Shown here: positions 15,016 to 15,879 of the stretch, piece after piece
Layout of the letters: every line of letters starts with the position of its first letter
How positions within the stretch are numbered: the first letter of the stretch is position 1
Source of the DNA: JAFKKF01 sp038323025
GTDB lineage: Bacteria > Pseudomonadota > Alphaproteobacteria > Rhizobiales > Kaistiaceae
Length of the DNA: 15,879 nt
Assembly: GCA_038323025.1 (NCBI GenBank)
Contig: JBBQGL010000101.1
Location: 1-15,879 of the forward strand
Reading direction: 5' to 3'
Program-made: the position numbers and the translations under genes
The notes under the pieces: generated by a model
The model's input: only the letters and a program-made list of their open reading frames with translations
The model's database searches: none
What the model was told of the DNA's origin: nothing

Positions 15016-15498
15016 CTATTGGGCCGGCGCGCCCGGCGGCGGCAATTCGGGATTGGGGGTGTAGCCGGGGCCGATGGTGAGGGGCTTTTCCGGCAGCACG
15101 CTCTCGTCGATGTTGGAACGGAAGTTCTTCTCGATCTTCTGCAATTCCTTGCCGTCCGCGCCGACCAGCCGGATGGTCATCAGGTAGTCCTTGTCGGCCT
15201 TGATGCCGTGCAGGGCCGGCGTGTCGAAGTCGAGCCGCTTGTCGTTTCTCGCTGCCGTCCGCCGCACGACGACCGGCGCGCCGCCGGCGGGATTCTCGAG
15301 CGTCGCCTCGATGGTGGCGCCGTCGGGCAGGGGCCGCAGGACCGCCAGGACGAAGCTCGCCGTCGCCTCCGCCACGCGGTAGTTGAACATGAAGCCGCCG
15401 CCGCTCAGCGCCAGGTAAGGCCCGCTGTCGCCGCCCGAACACGCAGCGAGCAGGGCGAGTACGGCAAAGACCGGGGTGGCAAGCAATTTCCGGCGCAT
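15016..15498 (-). CDS. Small lipoprotein of unknown function
   Basis: 160 residues. A positively charged start (MRRK), a hydrophobic stretch and the lipobox LLAAC with Cys20 predict cleavage and lipid attachment by Lgt/LspA. Serine at +2 favours the outer membrane if E. coli rules apply. The mature part has no cysteine and looks mainly beta-stranded, ending in a Pro-rich tail (GYTPNPELPPPGAPAQ). I recognise no family. The frame is open to 15768, but only the ATG at 15498 puts the signal peptide at the N-terminus, and GAGG lies about 10 bases upstream. It is convergent with the epimerase gene and divergent from the putA-like gene. Confidence 0.8.
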   Translation of the reverse strand: MRRKLLATPVFAVLALLAACSGGDSGPYLALSGGGFMFNYRVAEATASFVLAVLRPLPDGATIEATLENPAGGAPVVVRRTAARNDKRLDFDTPALHGIKADKDYLMTIRLVGADGKELQKIEKNFRSNIDESVLPEKPLTIGPGYTPNPELPPPGAPAQ

Positions 15499-15543
15499 GG
15501 CAGGCCTCGAAACGTTCGCGTTCCTGAACATCGCGGAATTAGG

Positions 15544-15577
15544 CCAGATACCCCTGCCGGGGCAACAGGGTAACTGG
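15544..15577. promoter_or_regulatory. Imperfect inverted repeat between lipoprotein and putA-like genes
   Basis: CCAGATACCCCTG (15544-15556) faces CAGGGTAACTGG (15566-15577), which are reverse complements apart from one mismatch and one extra C, with a 9-base spacer. An inner CCCC-TGCC-GGGG (15551-15562) competes as a small hairpin. A TAGTAT hexamer at 15597-15602 could be the -10 for the rightward gene. In alphaproteobacteria putA is often controlled by the Lrp/AsnC-type PutR from such a position, so an operator is plausible but not shown. Confidence 0.45.
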
Positions 15578-15608
15578 CGAGTCCGCCGAAGCAGGCTAGT
15601 ATCAAACG

Positions 15609-15879
15609 ATGCCTTCCCGATCTTCCCTTCCGGTCTTCGACGCCCCTTACGCTCCCCGACGACGCGGCGCTGATCCGCCGGTTCATCGCCGGGACGCGCC
15701 TCGACGAAGCGACCGAGCGCCGGATCGACATCCGGGCCACCCGCTACATCGAGGCGATCCGCGCCCACTCCGGCGTGATCGGTGACCTCGACGATTTCCT
15801 GCGCGAGTTCGGGCTGTCGACGCCGGAGGGGCTGGCGCTGATGGTGCTGGCGGAGGCGCTTCTCCGCGTCCCCAACAAC
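15609..15879 (+). CDS. putA: PutA-like proline dehydrogenase/P5C dehydrogenase, N-terminal fragment (3' cut by window; apparent frameshift near the start)
   Basis: PutA oxidises proline to glutamate in two steps. Only about the first 90 residues are in the window. From about 15652 to the end one frame reads LPDDAALIRRFIAG and later EFGLSTPEGLALMVLAEALL, the hallmark of the PutA N-terminal helical region before the FAD barrel. That frame has no ATG, GTG or TTG between its upstream stop (15571) and this conserved sequence. An ATG at 15609 opens MPSRSSLPVFDAPYAP in another frame. Dropping one C from the run 15654-15657 joins both into a sensible N-terminus, so the sequence as given looks frameshifted by one extra base. 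A sequencing error, a real mutation or an unusual CTG start at 15574 are the alternatives. The family call is stronger than the start. Confidence 0.72.

Overview
The window is about 15.9 kb of high-GC DNA with tightly packed genes, many ATGA start/stop overlaps, and GlnE, PepN, XylA and PutA proteins of alphaproteobacterial type. A member of the Rhizobiales/Hyphomicrobiales is the most likely source. This is inferred from gene content and base composition; genus cannot be fixed. There are no RNA genes, CRISPR arrays, insertion sequences or phage genes that I can see, and no gene-free stretch reaches 300 bases (the longest is 6660-6934).

Left block (1-6659), housekeeping and regulation: the C-terminal half of glnE (glutamine synthetase adenylyltransferase, cut by the window edge) runs rightward. 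It converges, 9 bp apart, on a leftward membrane-bound hybrid-free PAS histidine kinase of PleC/DivJ type, which lies behind leftward pepN (aminopeptidase N). The 127-bp gap upstream of the kinase holds four GANTC (CcrM methylation) sites in 44 bp and a CtrA-like half-site, suggesting cell-cycle control.

Central block (6935-11991), sugar catabolism: xylB and xylA overlap by ATGA. They are followed closely by a sugar-phosphate isomerase/epimerase-like TIM barrel and a Gfo/Idh/MocA oxidoreductase, all on the plus strand with strong ribosome binding sites. xylA and xylB convert D-xylose to D-xylulose 5-phosphate. The last two genes look like an oxidation/isomerisation pair that may bring another sugar or polyol into the same route. 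The operon ends at a large paired inverted repeat (about 12001-12160) that also sits at the end of the converging gene.

Right block (12168-15879): a leftward GFA-family zinc protein is divergent from a coupled ArsR-SRPBCC pair, whose consensus-like promoter overlaps a near-perfect 32-bp palindrome ending 2 bp before the ArsR start. Next is a ketose 3-epimerase-like protein with all four expected metal ligands and an unusual 94-residue histone-H1-like basic tail. It converges on a small lipoprotein of unknown function. Divergent from the lipoprotein is the beginning of a putA-like gene, whose 5' end appears to carry a +1 frameshift in the sequence as given and which has a dyad-symmetric site upstream.

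No obvious new defence or mobile system is present. The items most worth following are the tailed epimerase, the GANTC cluster, the ArsR operator, the paired palindromic repeat and the putA frameshift.
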